Assembly (NCBI GenBank): GCA_039649115.1
Contig: JBBWZQ010000348.1
Location: 1 to 22,769 of the forward strand
Length of the DNA: 22,769 nt
Direction of reading: 5' to 3'
Origin: DATEJJ01 sp039649115
Lineage (GTDB): Bacteria; Actinomycetota; Actinomycetes; Mycobacteriales; Micromonosporaceae
Below the pieces are notes generated by a model that worked only from the letters and a program-made list of their open reading frames with translations, had not been told where the DNA came from and searched no databases. This document shows, piece by piece, positions 5,916 through 13,745 of the stretch (position 1 is its first letter; each line of letters starts with the position of its first letter). The translations under genes and the position numbers were made by a program.

Positions 5916-8000
5916 ATGACTGCCGGGCGGGACGCAGCGGACGCAGGCGCTCTGGCGCGCCACTGGGCGGCGAGCCTGATGGAGTCCGGCTATGTGCCGA
6001 TGGGTCCGGTGGAGCTGGAGGCCCTCCTGCGGGACCTCGCGGACGACGTACTCAAGGTGGTCGACGTGCCCGCGGATCCGGAGCCGGCCCGCGCCGCGGG
6101 TGCCGCACTCGTCCAGGCACACCTGACCGGCCCGGCGACGCTGCGCGCCACGCTGACCACGCTGGGTGCGCACCTGCCACCTGGGCCACCGTCCACAATG
6201 GCCCAGGCCACGCTGGCCGCCGGGTACGCCACCGCCCTGCGCGAGGTCACGCTGGTCGAGCAGGAGCGCCTGGCCCGGGCCATCATCGGCGCGCAGGAAC
6301 GCACCGAGCGCGCCGCGCGGCAGAGCGAGGCCCGGTTCCGGGCCATCTTCGCGGGCGCCGCGGTCGGCATCGGCATCTCCGACGACCACGGTCGCATCAT
6401 CCAGGTCAACCAGGCACTCGCCGACATGCTCGGGTACCGGCCGGAGGAGATGCACGGGCTGACCGTGCCGGACATGGTGCACCCCTCGGATCCCCCGGAG
6501 ATGTGGGAGATGTACGCGCGGATGGCGCGCGGCGAGGTCGACCACGTACGGATGGAGAAGGCGTACTTCCGCAAGGAGGGTGGGGTGGTCTGGACCGACC
6601 TCACCGTCTCGCTCATCCGCGACGAGGCCGGTACGCCGCAGTTCAACGTGGCGATGATGGAGGACATCACCGACCGGCACAACCTGCAGGACAGGCTGCG
6701 CCACCAGGCGCTGCACGACCCGCTGACCGGGCTGCCCAACCGCACCCTGTTCGCCGACCGGGTCGCCGGGATCGTCCGCCGCGCCGGCCGTTCCGACAAC
6801 ATCGGTGTCTGCTACCTCGACCTGGACCGCTTCAAGCGGGTCAACGACACGCTCGGGCACGACGTCGGCGACCAGTTGCTCGTGGTCGTCGCCGAACGGC
6901 TCGGCGACTGTGCCCGGGAGCGCGGGCACCTGGCCGCCCGGATGGGCGGCGACGAGTTCATCATCCTCGTGGAGCGCTGCGCCGGCGCCGAACAACTGGC
7001 CGAACTCGCCGAGGCCACGCTGGCCGCGGTAGCGGCGCCGATCAGCGTGGGACCGCACCGGCTGCGGGTCTCGGCGAGCATCGGCGTGGTGGAGCGGCCC
7101 GCGTTCGGCGTCGAACTCGCGGACATCCTCAAGGCCGCCGACGTCACGCTCTACCAGGCCAAGTCCGAGGGGCGCGGCCGGTGGGCGCGGTACGACCCGG
7201 ACGCGGCGGCCCGGCAGGTCGCCCGGTACGAGCTGTCCGCGGCGATGCCCGACGCCCTGGACCGCGGCGAGTTCTCCCTCGTGTACCAGCCCATCGTGGA
7301 TCTGCCCGGGCGCACCCTGCGCGGCTTGGAGGCGCTGGTGCGCTGGCACCACCCGCGCCTGGGCACGCTGACTCCGGACCGGTTCATCGACCTCGCCGAG
7401 GAGACCGGGCTCATCGTGCCGCTCGGCCGGCAGGTGCTGCGCGAGGCGTGCCAGCAGGCCGCCGACTGGCGCCGGCACTTCCCCGAGCGGGACCTGTTCG
7501 TCAGCGTCAACGTCGCCGCCGCGCAGACCCACGAACCGTCACTCGTGGCCGACGTGCACGACGTGCTCGCGCAGACCGGCCTCAAGGCCGCGCACCTGCA
7601 ACTGGAGCTGACCGAGAGCGCGTTGATGGCCGACTCGGGCGCACCGCTGGCGGCGCTGCGGGAACTCGCCGACGCCGGGGTACGGGTGGCCATCGACGAC
7701 TTCGGCACCGGGTACTCCAACCTCGCGTACCTGCGCAGCCTCCCGGTGCACGCGCTGAAGCTGCCGCAGCCGCTCATCGACGGGCTGCGCGAGCCCACCT
7801 CGCCCCCCGACGTGGACGAGCGCATCGTCGACGCGCTCGTCCGGCTCGCCCACGCCATCGAACTGACCGTCACCGCCGAGGGCGTCGAGACCAGTGCCCA
7901 GGCCGAGCGCCTCACCCTGCTCGGCTGTGACAGCGCCCAGGGCTGGTACATCGGGCCGCCGCGTCCGGCGCCCGAGCTTACCGAGATCCTGGGCGGGTAG
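5916..8000 (+). CDS. PAS-GGDEF-EAL cyclic di-GMP enzyme (diguanylate cyclase/phosphodiesterase)
   Basis: A 694-residue cytoplasmic protein with a helical N-terminal domain (about 1-135), PAS sensor (138-252), GGDEF domain (266-427) and EAL domain (434-685). The GGDEF motif is intact (344-348), with DLDRFKRVNDTLGH at 302-315. There is no RxxD inhibitory site at the usual position before it. The EAL domain keeps EAL (472-474), Asn532, ELTES (564-568), DDFGTG (594-599), Lys615, AEGVET (654-659) and Gln675, but the usual KID segment reads KLPQP, with Pro in place of Asp617. The architecture resembles Streptomyces RmdA-type proteins. It makes and/or breaks c-di-GMP, a regulator of actinomycete development; the net direction cannot be told. 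It is coupled to the upstream methyltransferase. Confidence 0.9.
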   Translation: MTAGRDAADAGALARHWAASLMESGYVPMGPVELEALLRDLADDVLKVVDVPADPEPARAAGAALVQAHLTGPATLRATLTTLGAHLPPGPPSTMAQATLAAGYATALREVTLVEQERLARAIIGAQERTERAARQSEARFRAIFAGAAVGIGISDDHGRIIQVNQALADMLGYRPEEMHGLTVPDMVHPSDPPEMWEMYARMARGEVDHVRMEKAYFRKEGGVVWTDLTVSLIRDEAGTPQFNVAMMEDITDRHNLQDRLRHQALHDPLTGLPNRTLFADRVAGIVRRAGRSDNIGVCYLDLDRFKRVNDTLGHDVGDQLLVVVAERLGDCARERGHLAARMGGDEFIILVERCAGAEQLAELAEATLAAVAAPISVGPHRLRVSASIGVVERPAFGVELADILKAADVTLYQAKSEGRGRWARYDPDAAARQVARYELSAAMPDALDRGEFSLVYQPIVDLPGRTLRGLEALVRWHHPRLGTLTPDRFIDLAEETGLIVPLGRQVLREACQQAADWRRHFPERDLFVSVNVAAAQTHEPSLVADVHDVLAQTGLKAAHLQLELTESALMADSGAPLAALRELADAGVRVAIDDFGTGYSNLAYLRSLPVHALKLPQPLIDGLREPTSPPDVDERIVDALVRLAHAIELTVTAEGVETSAQAERLTLLGCDSAQGWYIGPPRPAPELTEILGG

Positions 8001-8086
8001 ATGGAATTCGTCAACCTCTTCGCCACCCGGAGGTCGCCAATCCACATTAGTGTCCCGGCGTCACCCCTACCTCGGAGGTTCCACAG

Positions 8087-9835
8087 GTGATAGTCAAGAC
8101 GCGTCATCGCCGCCGCGCGGTCGGTGCCGGTGCCATCCTCACTCTGGCGCTGACCGCGGCGCTCACGCCCGCCCCCGCCGGCGCGCACGGCGACCGCGGC
8201 GGCATCAAGCACATCGTCGTCATCTACGAAGAGAACCACAGCTTCGACAATCTCTTCGGCGGCTGGGAGGGCGTCAACGGCGTGCGCCAGGCGGCCCTCT
8301 CGGGACACGTCACGCAGCGCGCCGCGGACGGATCGGTGCTGCCCTGCCTGCCGCAGAACGACGTCAACCTCAGCTCCCCGACACCGCTCGCGGCGACCTG
8401 CCACGGCACCGTCGGTAGTGTCACCGTCGACTCGGCGTTCACCAACAAGCCGTTCACCATCGACGACTACATCGCGGGCGATGACAAGACGTGTCCCGCA
8501 CCGGGAGTGTTCGCGGCGCACGGCATCCTGAAGGACTCGCCCGGCGCGCTGCCGGGTGGCTGCACCGAGGACCTGGTGCACCGCTACTACCAGGAGCAGT
8601 ACCAGATCAACGGCGGCCGCCAGGACCGGTACGTGGCGGGCAGCGACGCGCTCGGCCTGACGATGGGCGGCTACGACACCCGCTCGCTGCCGATCTACCA
8701 GTACCTGCACGGCGCCGGCGCGCCGCGGTACGCGATCGCCGACAACTTCTTCCAGGGCGCCTTCGGCGGCTCGTTCCTCAACCACCAGTGGCTCATCGCG
8801 GCCGCCGCGCCGGTGTTCGCCGGGGCGGTCAACGACGGCAGCGCCAACGACCTGCACTCGATCGTCGGCGCTGACGGCAGCCCGGCCAACTACCCGCTGC
8901 ACCCGTCGACCGGGCTCAAGGACGCGGCGCTGACCCAGGCCGCCAACGCCGACGGCACGTGCAAGGTGGCCGCCGGTGCGCCGACCCCGCCCGCGGGCAC
9001 CGTCTGCGGCGACTATGCGGTCAACACCATCCAGCCGTTCAACCAGCCGTACTCGCCGGGTACCGCGGCCGCGCGGCGGCTGCCGCCGCTGACCAGCCCG
9101 ACGATCGGTGACCGGCTGTCCGCGAAGGGTGTGGACTGGGCCTGGTACGCGGGCGGCTGGGACGACGCGGCCGGCAATGTGGACGGTACCGGGTGGACGA
9201 ACGGCAGCACCCCGGGCACCTGCGCCAGCGCGCGCACGGTGACCACCGCGGTCTACCCGTACTGCCCGGACAAGACCTTCCAGTTCCACCACCAGCCGTT
9301 CAGCTACTACGCCAGCTACGCGCCAGGTACCGCCGCCCGCGCCGCGCACCTGCGCGACGAGGTGGAGTTCGTCAAGGCGGCCAAGGCGGGCACGCTCAAG
9401 CCGGTCAGCTTCGTCAAGCCGATCGGTGAGAACAACGAGCACCCCGGGTACGCCAGCGAGCGCACCGGCAGCAACCACCTGGTCGAGCTCATCAAGGCGA
9501 TCGAGTCCGGGCCGGACGCGAAGAGTACGGCCATCGTCGTGACCTACGACGAGTTCGGCGGGCAGTGGGACCACGTCGCACCACCCACCAAGCCGGGCGT
9601 CTCGGACGGCTTCGGCCCCGGTACCCGCATCCCGGCACTGGTCATCTCGCCGGCGCTGGCGAGGCGGTTCACCGTCGACCACACCCGGTACGACACCACC
9701 TCCATCATCGCGACCATCGAGCGCACGTACCGGCTCGCGCCGCTGGGTACCCGCGACCGGGCCGTCGCGGACCTGTCCCGCGACGTGGCCGGGGGCGACG
9801 ACCACGGCTGCTGGCCGTGGTGGTCCTGCGACTGA
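8087..9835 (+). CDS. Secreted phosphoesterase (phospholipase C/acid phosphatase family, PF04185)
   Basis: A 582-residue exported phosphoesterase. A basic N terminus and hydrophobic core (about 12-30) end at an Ala-Gly-Ala site near residue 33, giving a Sec-type signal peptide. The mature protein starts with KHIVVIYEENHSFDNLFGG (41-59), where ENHSFDNLFG is the metal/nucleophile motif of the phospholipase C/AcpA family, and near the C terminus TYDEFGGQWDHVAPP is the second metal-binding motif. GTG 8087 is chosen because GGAGG lies 9 nt upstream and the signal peptide begins here. It would cleave phosphate esters outside the cell, possibly phospholipids, and may serve phosphate scavenging; no clear Pho box was found in the 86-nt upstream gap. 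A hairpin follows the stop. Confidence 0.88.
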   Translation: MIVKTRHRRRAVGAGAILTLALTAALTPAPAGAHGDRGGIKHIVVIYEENHSFDNLFGGWEGVNGVRQAALSGHVTQRAADGSVLPCLPQNDVNLSSPTPLAATCHGTVGSVTVDSAFTNKPFTIDDYIAGDDKTCPAPGVFAAHGILKDSPGALPGGCTEDLVHRYYQEQYQINGGRQDRYVAGSDALGLTMGGYDTRSLPIYQYLHGAGAPRYAIADNFFQGAFGGSFLNHQWLIAAAAPVFAGAVNDGSANDLHSIVGADGSPANYPLHPSTGLKDAALTQAANADGTCKVAAGAPTPPAGTVCGDYAVNTIQPFNQPYSPGTAAARRLPPLTSPTIGDRLSAKGVDWAWYAGGWDDAAGNVDGTGWTNGSTPGTCASARTVTTAVYPYCPDKTFQFHHQPFSYYASYAPGTAARAAHLRDEVEFVKAAKAGTLKPVSFVKPIGENNEHPGYASERTGSNHLVELIKAIESGPDAKSTAIVVTYDEFGGQWDHVAPPTKPGVSDGFGPGTRIPALVISPALARRFTVDHTRYDTTSIIATIERTYRLAPLGTRDRAVADLSRDVAGGDDHGCWPWWSCD

Positions 9836-9848
9836 CCGCTGTCAATGA

Positions 9849-9880
9849 GGGCGCCGGGCGGGGTATCCCACCCGGCGCCC
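9849..9880 (+). terminator. Hairpin terminator after the phosphoesterase gene
   Basis: A perfect 10-bp inverted repeat, GGGCGCCGGG (9849-9858) and CCCGGCGCCC (9871-9880), with an inner GGG-TAT-CCC that can extend the stem across a small internal loop. It starts 13 nt after the stop codon. There is no U-tract, which is usual for actinomycete terminators. Confidence 0.7.
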
Positions 9881-9900
9881 GCGTCGGTAGCCTGAGCGCC

Positions 9901-11262
9901 GTGACGGGACCGGAGTCCGGGCTGCGCTCGACCGGCGCCGTGCTGGGCCGGGCGGCGCTGCTGCTCGTGCGGCACTGGCCCGTGCTGCTCGCGCTCAGCT
10001 TCGCCGGGCTGGCCGCCCGTGGCCTGCTGCTGATCGCGGCGGTATGGGTGAGCAAGGCCAACGGCGTGCTCGGCTTCCTCGTCATGGTGCTGGTACCGAT
10101 CACCACGCTGACCGCGCTGGTCCTCATGCTCCGGACCGTGCGGTCCTCGCTGCCCCGATCGAGCGCCGCCGCCGGTTCCGGGCTGAGCCTGCTCGACCAC
10201 CTCGGCAGCGTCCTCGTGCCGTTCCTCGCCGTGTACGCGTCCTACGGCTACCTCAAGGACGACGCCACCCAGTACTTCTACCAGGTCCTGCAGGCCGAGG
10301 TCTTCAGCAACGCCAAGACGTTCACCAACCCGTCCCAGGTCGACGTGGCCGCCCGGTTGCCGTTCCGCATCACCGCCGTACTCATCGGCGTGGTGGTCGC
10401 CGCCGCGCTGCTGCGCTGGGGCCTCGGGCGGTGGAAGGGTGCGGCCCGCCGGCCGTGGCTGGGCATCATCGGCGCGTACCTGGAAGTCATCTGGATCACC
10501 CTCGCCGCGGCCATGCTGCTCAACCGCGCCAAGGACTGGCTGACCGGCCGGCAGGCGGTGCGCTGGGTCCAGGACGGCGTCAACGGGACGATGGACCACC
10601 TCGGCCTGTTCTCCCACGCGGCGCACAGCGGCACCTCCTGGCTGGGCGGACTCGTCGGCGACGCCGGCACCGTCATCGTGGTGCCGGTGGCCTGGCTCAC
10701 CGTCGGCGCCGTGGTCTACGGCCACCCGATCGCACCCGCCCCGGTGTCCGCGCACGAACTGTTCCAGCGCGCCGCGCGGCACTGGTTCCGGCTGCCCGGG
10801 CCGGTGCGCAAGGTGGTCGCCGGCGGCAGCGCGAGCCTGCGCGACCGGTTCGGCCCGCTGGTGCACGGGCTGCGGCTGCTCGCCCGCACCGGGCTGCGCC
10901 CGATGCTGCTGTTCTGCCTGGCGTTCCTGGTCGTGCAGTCCGCGTCGGAGTGGCTGTGGGAGGTGGAGCGCCTCCTCATCGGCCCGCGCGACCTGAACTC
11001 GGTGTGGATGCCGCTGTCCGGGCCGCTGAGCGTGGTCAACGACGCGATCCGCACCACCCTGCTGGTGTGCCTGCTGGGCGCGGCCGTGGAGCAGGTCCTG
11101 CGGGCACAGGCCGCGCGCCAGCGCCCGGCCGACGACCCCGACAATTTCGGGGTACGGCCTCAGCAGGGCGCGACGGCCGCCGGGACGGCAGTCGGGCGCG
11201 ACGGCGGTCACGCGCTCGTCGCGGGGAGGATCGGCGCGGGCCCCGCGACGCGTTCGACATGA
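9901..11262 (+). CDS. Polytopic membrane protein, unknown function
   Basis: A 453-residue integral membrane protein with about seven hydrophobic segments: roughly residues 14-31, 37-56, a longer one near 91-118, then about 158-175, 195-212, 256-278 and, near the C terminus, 335-352, followed by an amphipathic region (LLVCLLGAAVEQVL). Between spans lie soluble loops, including an aromatic stretch (YLKDDATQYFYQ). The C-terminal tail of about 50 residues is low in complexity. GTG 9901 is chosen because it opens the hydrophobic N terminus and follows the upstream terminator; no strong Shine-Dalgarno sequence is visible. I do not recognise a family. The stop codon is embedded in the first TGATCA repeat of the following non-coding region. 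Confidence 0.75.
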   Translation: MTGPESGLRSTGAVLGRAALLLVRHWPVLLALSFAGLAARGLLLIAAVWVSKANGVLGFLVMVLVPITTLTALVLMLRTVRSSLPRSSAAAGSGLSLLDHLGSVLVPFLAVYASYGYLKDDATQYFYQVLQAEVFSNAKTFTNPSQVDVAARLPFRITAVLIGVVVAAALLRWGLGRWKGAARRPWLGIIGAYLEVIWITLAAAMLLNRAKDWLTGRQAVRWVQDGVNGTMDHLGLFSHAAHSGTSWLGGLVGDAGTVIVVPVAWLTVGAVVYGHPIAPAPVSAHELFQRAARHWFRLPGPVRKVVAGGSASLRDRFGPLVHGLRLLARTGLRPMLLFCLAFLVVQSASEWLWEVERLLIGPRDLNSVWMPLSGPLSVVNDAIRTTLLVCLLGAAVEQVLRAQAARQRPADDPDNFGVRPQQGATAAGTAVGRDGGHALVAGRIGAGPATRST

Positions 11263-11509
11263 TCAAGGCGCTCCGGTGCCCACGTGATCACGAGTCGCCG
11301 GACAAACGCCCAGCCGTCTACGCGTTCCTCCGGCGAACCACGATCAACCCCCGGCTCGCCGTGATCACGGCGCCCCCCGAATGATCACGGTGCCAGCCCA
11401 CCCGACCACCGCGCCGCCCCGGCGATCGCAAGGCCTACCCCGCATGATCGCACCCTCATACGGACATTTCCCGCCGACGCTCGCGGTGCGACCGAGGGTA
11501 CGGCAGATC
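11260..11509. repeat. Cluster of TGATCA/GATC-centred palindromes
   Basis: Eight GATC sites lie within 250 bp (11261, 11286, 11342, 11363, 11383, 11424, 11446, 11506). Four are TGATCA (11260, 11285, 11362, 11382). The longest are CGCCGTGATCACGGCG, a perfect 16-bp palindrome at 11357-11372, CGTGATCACG at 11283-11292 and GCGATCGC at 11422-11429. At this base composition roughly one GATC per 400 bp would be expected. Confidence 0.7.
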
Positions 11510-11730
11510 ATGGTCATTCCTGCACGCCCTGGCGGGTAGCAGCGACCACGGTCCGCTCCGCGCAACCCGCCGCCGTGGATCCGTCCGGGCTCGGCGCCCG
11601 GCGAGCCGCGTCGTTGGAACACGCCGCGCGGGGAGGGCATGGCGCGACGGCTCTCCCCGGCACGGTCCTCCGGCTCTCCCCGGCACGGTCCTCCGGCGGA
11701 AACGCGATCAGTGACGGCGCGCCGGCAGCC
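11263..11730. other. Non-coding region with palindromic GATC repeats and a tandem duplication
   Basis: About 470 bp between two convergent genes with no convincing coding frame: the short open frames are Arg/Pro/Gly-rich and lack ribosome binding sites. The left half is crowded with GATC-centred palindromes and the right half has a 23-bp direct duplication. I see no tRNA, transposase remnant or rho-independent terminator with a U-tract. Confidence 0.7.
11648..11693. repeat. Two exact 23-bp tandem copies
   Basis: The 23-bp unit beginning CGGCTCTCCCCGG and ending GGTCCTC occurs at 11648-11670 and again without a gap at 11671-11693, followed by the first four bases of a third copy. It looks like a recent slippage duplication in non-coding DNA. 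Confidence 0.9.
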
Positions 11731-13116
11731 TCACGTGGGCGGCGGAGTAAGCCGGGCATAGTTGGGCAGCTCGGTCCGTAGCGTGATCCGTACCGCGGCG
11801 GGCAGCGCCGACTTGGGCAGCACGAAGTAGACGGCGACCTGGAAGGTCGGTGCCGGCGTCGCGGTCGAGTCCTGCGGAGCGCAGCCGGCGATCGTCAGGT
11901 ACAGGTCGTCGAGTTCGGCGGGGTTCGCCGCGTACAGCGCACCGCCGGTCGCCTCGAGCGCGATCGTGCAGCCGCCGATCGCGTCGGGGTGTGCGGTGGC
12001 GAACTCGATCGTCGCGCGCCAGGACCGTACCTGGTCCGGCAGCGTCACCACGCGGCCACTCGAGGTCCGCAGTTCATCGGGGTGGGTCAGTTGCAGCACG
12101 CGCATCCGGGCACCGGCGAAGGCCACCCATCCGCCCGGGCTGGCGGTCACCGGCACCCGCGGCCGGTTCTTCCAGAACTGGTCGTACCCGTCCCGTACCG
12201 ATGGGAAGAGGGCCGCGGCCAGGACGACGGGAAGCAGCAGCAGGCCCCACCAGTTGCGTGCCCACCAGCCGGCCCTGGGTCGCCGCGACGCCGGCGCCGT
12301 CGGCGGCGGACCCGGCACGGCCGGCCCGTGCGGCACACCCGGCGGGAGCATCACGCCGGGCGGACAAGACACGGGAGGCGGATAAGACACGTGAGGCGGA
12401 TAGGGCACGCCGCGCGGGAGCGGTGGCTCGGGCGGAGCCGGCGGCCGCCCGTGCGGGGGTGAGCCTGGCACGGCCGTCGGGCCGGACCACGCCGGCTGCG
12501 GTGTACCCGGCGGCACCGGCGCCGGGCCCGGCCAACCCGGCGCGGGCGGACCGGGTAGCACAGGCACCGGGCTCGACCACCCCGGCGAAGGCGCACCCGG
12601 CTGCCCGGACGGTTGGCCCGGCCACCCCGATGCAGGCGGGCCTGGCTGCCCGGACGCTGGAGCCGGCCACCGCGGCGGAGGCGAACCCGGCTGCCCCCGG
12701 CCCGGCCAACCCGGCCCAGGCGGACCCGGTGACGCGGATGGCGGGCCCGACCAATCCGGCGCGGGCGGACCTGGCTGGCCGGCGAACGCGCCCGGCACCG
12801 CGGGTGGACCCGGCGGGACCGGCCCGGTCTGAACGGCAGGCGGTCGGGGTGTGACGGCCGGACCGGGCATCACCGGCGTGGCCTGCAGCCAAGACGGTTC
12901 GGTTGGCACCGCCGGACCCGGCGTGACGGGCGTGGCCTGAACCCAAGAAGGCCCGGGCGGGCCGGGCGGCAGGGGCGGGCCGAGAGGCCCAGGTGGGCCG
13001 GGCGGCAAGGGCGGGTCGGGCGGCAAGGGCGGGTCGGGCGGCAGGGGCGGGCCGGGAGGCCCAGGTGAGGGTGTGTCGGGCGGCCGGGGCGGGTCGGTGG
13101 GCTGGCCGGGCGTCAT
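11731..13116 (-). CDS. Proline-rich single-span membrane protein with extracytoplasmic domain
   Basis: A 461-residue protein, last of three coupled genes. Residues 1-280 are a Pro/Gly-rich, presumably disordered cytoplasmic tail: LPPDPP repeats (22-50), two copies of PSW(V/L)QATPV(T/M)PGPAV (56-90), then Trp-marked 15-residue repeats (115-216). A basic stretch (RRPRAGWWAR) precedes a membrane helix at 289-305, and residues 320-461 form a beta-rich external domain with two Cys (383, 412). Start ATG 13116 overlaps the upstream stop as ATGA, which decides it over an in-frame ATG at 13203 lying inside the previous gene. I do not recognise the external domain; a ligand-binding or cell-wall role is possible. 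Topology is inferred from the positive-inside rule. Confidence 0.8.
   Translation of the reverse strand: MTPGQPTDPPRPPDTPSPGPPGPPLPPDPPLPPDPPLPPGPPGPLGPPLPPGPPGPSWVQATPVTPGPAVPTEPSWLQATPVMPGPAVTPRPPAVQTGPVPPGPPAVPGAFAGQPGPPAPDWSGPPSASPGPPGPGWPGRGQPGSPPPRWPAPASGQPGPPASGWPGQPSGQPGAPSPGWSSPVPVLPGPPAPGWPGPAPVPPGTPQPAWSGPTAVPGSPPHGRPPAPPEPPLPRGVPYPPHVSYPPPVSCPPGVMLPPGVPHGPAVPGPPPTAPASRRPRAGWWARNWWGLLLLPVVLAAALFPSVRDGYDQFWKNRPRVPVTASPGGWVAFAGARMRVLQLTHPDELRTSSGRVVTLPDQVRSWRATIEFATAHPDAIGGCTIALEATGGALYAANPAELDDLYLTIAGCAPQDSTATPAPTFQVAVYFVLPKSALPAAVRITLRTELPNYARLTPPPT
12469..12774 (-). repeat. Trp-punctuated 15-residue proline-rich repeats (coding)
   Basis: Within the proline-rich protein, seven consecutive units follow a consensus PGxPxPGWxGPxxxx. 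Trp falls at residues 122, 137, 150, 165, 180, 195 and 210, exactly 15 apart except for one 13-residue unit. The 45-bp period is visible in the DNA, but the copies have diverged, so the pattern appears maintained. Confidence 0.75.
12964..13053 (-). repeat. 18-bp repeats encoding LPPDPP (coding)
   Basis: Four copies of an 18-bp unit (GGGCGGCAAGGGCGGGTC or a close variant on the plus strand) at 12964-12981, 13000-13017, 13018-13035 and 13036-13053; the last three are in direct tandem and the two central ones are identical. They encode the N-terminal Pro repeats of the membrane protein and are prone to slippage. Confidence 0.8.
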
Positions 13117-13745
13117 GGCGCGATCTCCGGAGCGGCCAGCGTCAACGGCGTCGTCTGCGCCTTCCACCGCGGGAGTGTCGCGCTGTCGACCGGCAGCGGG
13201 CACTCGGTCATCGCGTCCATCCGCTGGTCCAGCTGCGACCCAGCGAGCCGCAGGCGGAGCCGCGTCACGGCGTCCAGCGGTACCTCGAACGCGATCTCGC
13301 CGACCACCGGGATGCCGGGTTCCAGGATCCGGCCGCCGGTGGCGAGCAGTTGGGTGATCCGGCCGGTGGCCCGGTACACGCGCGCCCGGTCGTCCACCAG
13401 GACGGCGTAGCCCACCCGTGTCGGCTCGGCCCTGGCCACCAGCCGGATCCGGGCCAGCACCCAGATGCCGCTCGTGTCGTGTGCCTGGCCACCACCATTG
13501 ATCTTGGTGCCGCCGCGCACGCCGAGGACGGTCGCGTCGAAGGTACGGGCGTCGACCGGGCTGCCCACGCCGCCCGACCGGATGAAGGACTGCTCCCGCC
13601 GGTCCGTGTCGGGTACCTGCGAGGTGATGGCACCGCCCACGACCAGGGCGGCCAGTACCAGCCCGGCGGCCAGTACCGCGGTGGCGAGCCGGCCGGCGGG
13701 GGTCACCCGCCGGTGACTGCGGACGGTGCCGGGCTCGGCGGTCAC
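13113..13745 (-). CDS. Single-span membrane protein with extracytoplasmic beta-rich domain (middle gene of trio)
   Basis: A 210-residue protein: short basic N terminus (VTAEPGTVRSHRR), membrane helix at about 20-41, then a roughly 165-residue external domain rich in predicted beta strands (DATVLGVRGGTK, SGIWVLARIRLVARAE, VGYAVLVDDRARVYRATG). This strand pattern resembles the Ig-like DUF4352/telokin type only loosely, and I do not assign a family. Start GTG 13745 overlaps the stop of the upstream gene as GTGA; its own stop overlaps the next start as ATGA, so all three genes are translationally coupled and their products probably act together in equal amounts at the membrane. Confidence 0.75.
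   Translation of the reverse strand: MTAEPGTVRSHRRVTPAGRLATAVLAAGLVLAALVVGGAITSQVPDTDRREQSFIRSGGVGSPVDARTFDATVLGVRGGTKINGGGQAHDTSGIWVLARIRLVARAEPTRVGYAVLVDDRARVYRATGRITQLLATGGRILEPGIPVVGEIAFEVPLDAVTRLRLRLAGSQLDQRMDAMTECPLPVDSATLPRWKAQTTPLTLAAPEIAP

Noticed and set aside
8087..8190. Tat signal peptide on the secreted phosphoesterase
   Set aside because: Arginines are present (HRRRA) but the RRxFLK pattern is missing, so a Sec signal is the simpler reading.
11260..11509. GATC cluster as Dam-type mismatch-repair or replication-origin sites
   Set aside because: Actinomycetes generally lack Dam/SeqA, and no DnaA-box cluster, dnaA or dnaN is present.
11365..11759. Short Arg/Gly-rich open frames in the 470-bp gap
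   Set aside because: No ribosome binding sites, overlapping frames of similar quality on both strands and no domain-like features.
12469..13053. CRISPR-like direct repeats
   Set aside because: The repeats are in frame, encode Pro-rich units and have no constant repeat/variable spacer structure.
13117..13203. Upstream ATG for the proline-rich membrane protein
   Set aside because: It lies within the previous gene, whereas ATG 13116 forms the usual ATGA overlap.
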